From contig NZ_NFJP01000010.1 of the NCBI RefSeq assembly GCF_002159915.1, forward strand, positions 62,001 through 126,000: 64,000 nucleotides of DNA. The letters run 5' to 3'. This document shows positions 63,229-64,000 of this stretch, one piece after another. Origin of the DNA: Gordonibacter sp. An230 (GTDB taxonomy: Bacteria; Actinomycetota; Coriobacteriia; Coriobacteriales; Eggerthellaceae). The position numbers and the translations under genes were made by a program. Below the pieces are notes generated by a model. That model saw only the letters and a list, made by a program, of their open reading frames with translations. It did no database searches and was not told the DNA's origin. Position 1 is the first letter of the stretch; each line of letters starts with the position of its first letter.

Positions 63229-64000
63229 TTAATACGGGCCGAAGTCAAGCCGTTCGGGGAAATGGTTCTTCCGCTTCTCAGGGGGGGGTAACTGCATGTA
63301 ATCGCCGTACAAACCCGTAAGATAATCGTGCCAGTTCGCTTGAACCCTGATCTGGCGGCCCTCGAACTCCATAGCCTCCAAAGGCATCAGATCGCCCCAT
63401 GCCACAGTGGCCGAAAACCGATCGGCATCGCAGAGATAGGCGATATGGCCAGTGGGCTCATCCTCGTACCTCCCGCGCGCCTCCTCTTCCCTAGCATACG
63501 CGCCCTCGCTTGTGATCCCCATAAGACGAAATGCCTTTGAGGCAGCTTGGCAGCAGATGAGGCCCGCCTGGCGCGCCACACCATGAAACGGCAGCACGGG
63601 CCGAGGAATACTCAAAAGGAGGCGCACGTGCGACCACCACCACGCATCCCAAGCCTGCTTGCGATAGGCCTTCTCGTCATCAGAGACGGGGTCGTAGGAG
63701 TACAAATCTAAGAATATCCCCAAGTTGCAAGGAATGCCTTTAAGGGCCTCCTCGCAAAACTGCGTTCCTTTCAACATCATACGCGTGGTAGCTAGAGGAT
63801 AGTCGATATTCTCCCCCGCATTGATGATGTCGTATTTATCGGCGTAATCGCACTTGACCACTTCAACCAACTTAGCGAGATCTTTGCGTGGCAAGGCTAT
63901 ATCAATATCATCATCCCACGGAATGAAGCCCTTGTGGCGCACGGCCCCTAGAAGCGAACCACCCACCACGAAATACATCAGGCCATGCCTTTCGCAAATG
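63229..64000 (-). CDS. licD: Second LicD family phosphotransferase, 5' end cut by window
   Basis: The frame is open to the right edge, and residues at the edge (ICERHGL before MYFVVGGSLLGAVRHKGF) are part of the LicD core, so the start lies beyond 64000. IPWDDDIDIALPR and YGDYMQLPPPEKRKNH match the first LicD at both ends, while the middle differs. Two LicD enzymes in one locus, as in pneumococcus, suggest two attachment positions on the repeat unit or two acceptors. Confidence 0.9.
   Translation of the reverse strand, partial: ICERHGLMYFVVGGSLLGAVRHKGFIPWDDDIDIALPRKDLAKLVEVVKCDYADKYDIINAGENIDYPLATTRMMLKGTQFCEEALKGIPCNLGIFLDLYSYDPVSDDEKAYRKQAWDAWWWSHVRLLLSIPRPVLPFHGVARQAGLICCQAASKAFRLMGITSEGAYAREEEARGRYEDEPTGHIAYLCDADRFSATVAWGDLMPLEAMEFEGRQIRVQANWHDYLTGLYGDYMQLPPPEKRKNHFPERLDFGPY

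Overview
The window is high-GC DNA from a Gram-positive actinobacterium. The gene content points to the class Coriobacteriia, most likely an Eggerthella-type gut anaerobe: a type I-C CRISPR-Cas locus, a FabT-type fatty-acid operon with fabK, a large SARP/BTAD regulator, split transketolase, and an atypical GlnR-like regulator beside glnA. Genus is inferred from this content and from recall of relatives; no search was run. No rRNA, tRNA, insertion sequence or prophage was recognised.

Layout. 1-1042: 3' part of an adenine deaminase gene. 1219-4194: CRISPR array of 46 repeats (31 nt) and 45 spacers, transcribed leftwards from an AT-rich leader at 4195-4385, with decayed repeats at its old end. 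4386-12082: complete type I-C operon cas3-cas5-cas8c-cas7-cas4-cas1-cas2 on the minus strand. 12083-12458: AT-rich gap holding a solitary CRISPR-repeat-like sequence, a spacer-like stretch, a strong terminator, and a 16-nt near-match to that spacer lying on a promoter that points at cas3. This looks like a crRNA-like regulator of the cas operon and is the most interesting signal here. 12459-13709: a HipA-like kinase gene that appears leaderless.

14200-15875: Nudix gene and a convergent, overlapping TudS(DUF523)-GNAT fusion. 16088-24448: fatty-acid operon fabT-acpP-fabK-fabD-fabG-fabF-fabZ-accDA on the minus strand, with two FabT-like operators. It resembles the Firmicutes FabT regulon but lacks fabH, accB and accC; the accDA product carries what looks like a relic biotin-carboxylase N-domain. 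24569-31676: RNase R, S41 protease, FtsX, FtsE and split transketolase. 31967-35888: secA-prfB. 36051-38636: SARP-type regulator, then a divergent S58 peptidase. 40336-46879: rplU-rpmA-obgE-proB-proA-nadD-yqeK-rsfS. 47268-49895: polA, with a 60-nt perfect hairpin between it and rplU. 50079-52118: GlnR-like regulator and glnA; then an orphan HPt protein.

52822-64000: cell-surface glycan locus. It holds a GT4 transferase, a sugar aminotransferase, a PglC-like phosphoglycosyl transferase, a LicB-like permease, an HTH-LicC-LicA fusion, two GT2 transferases, a DUF2304 membrane protein, a flippase and two LicD phosphotransferases (the second cut by the window edge). Together these predict uptake and activation of choline (or a similar amino-alcohol) and its transfer as a phosphodiester onto a lipid-linked glycan that is flipped across the membrane.
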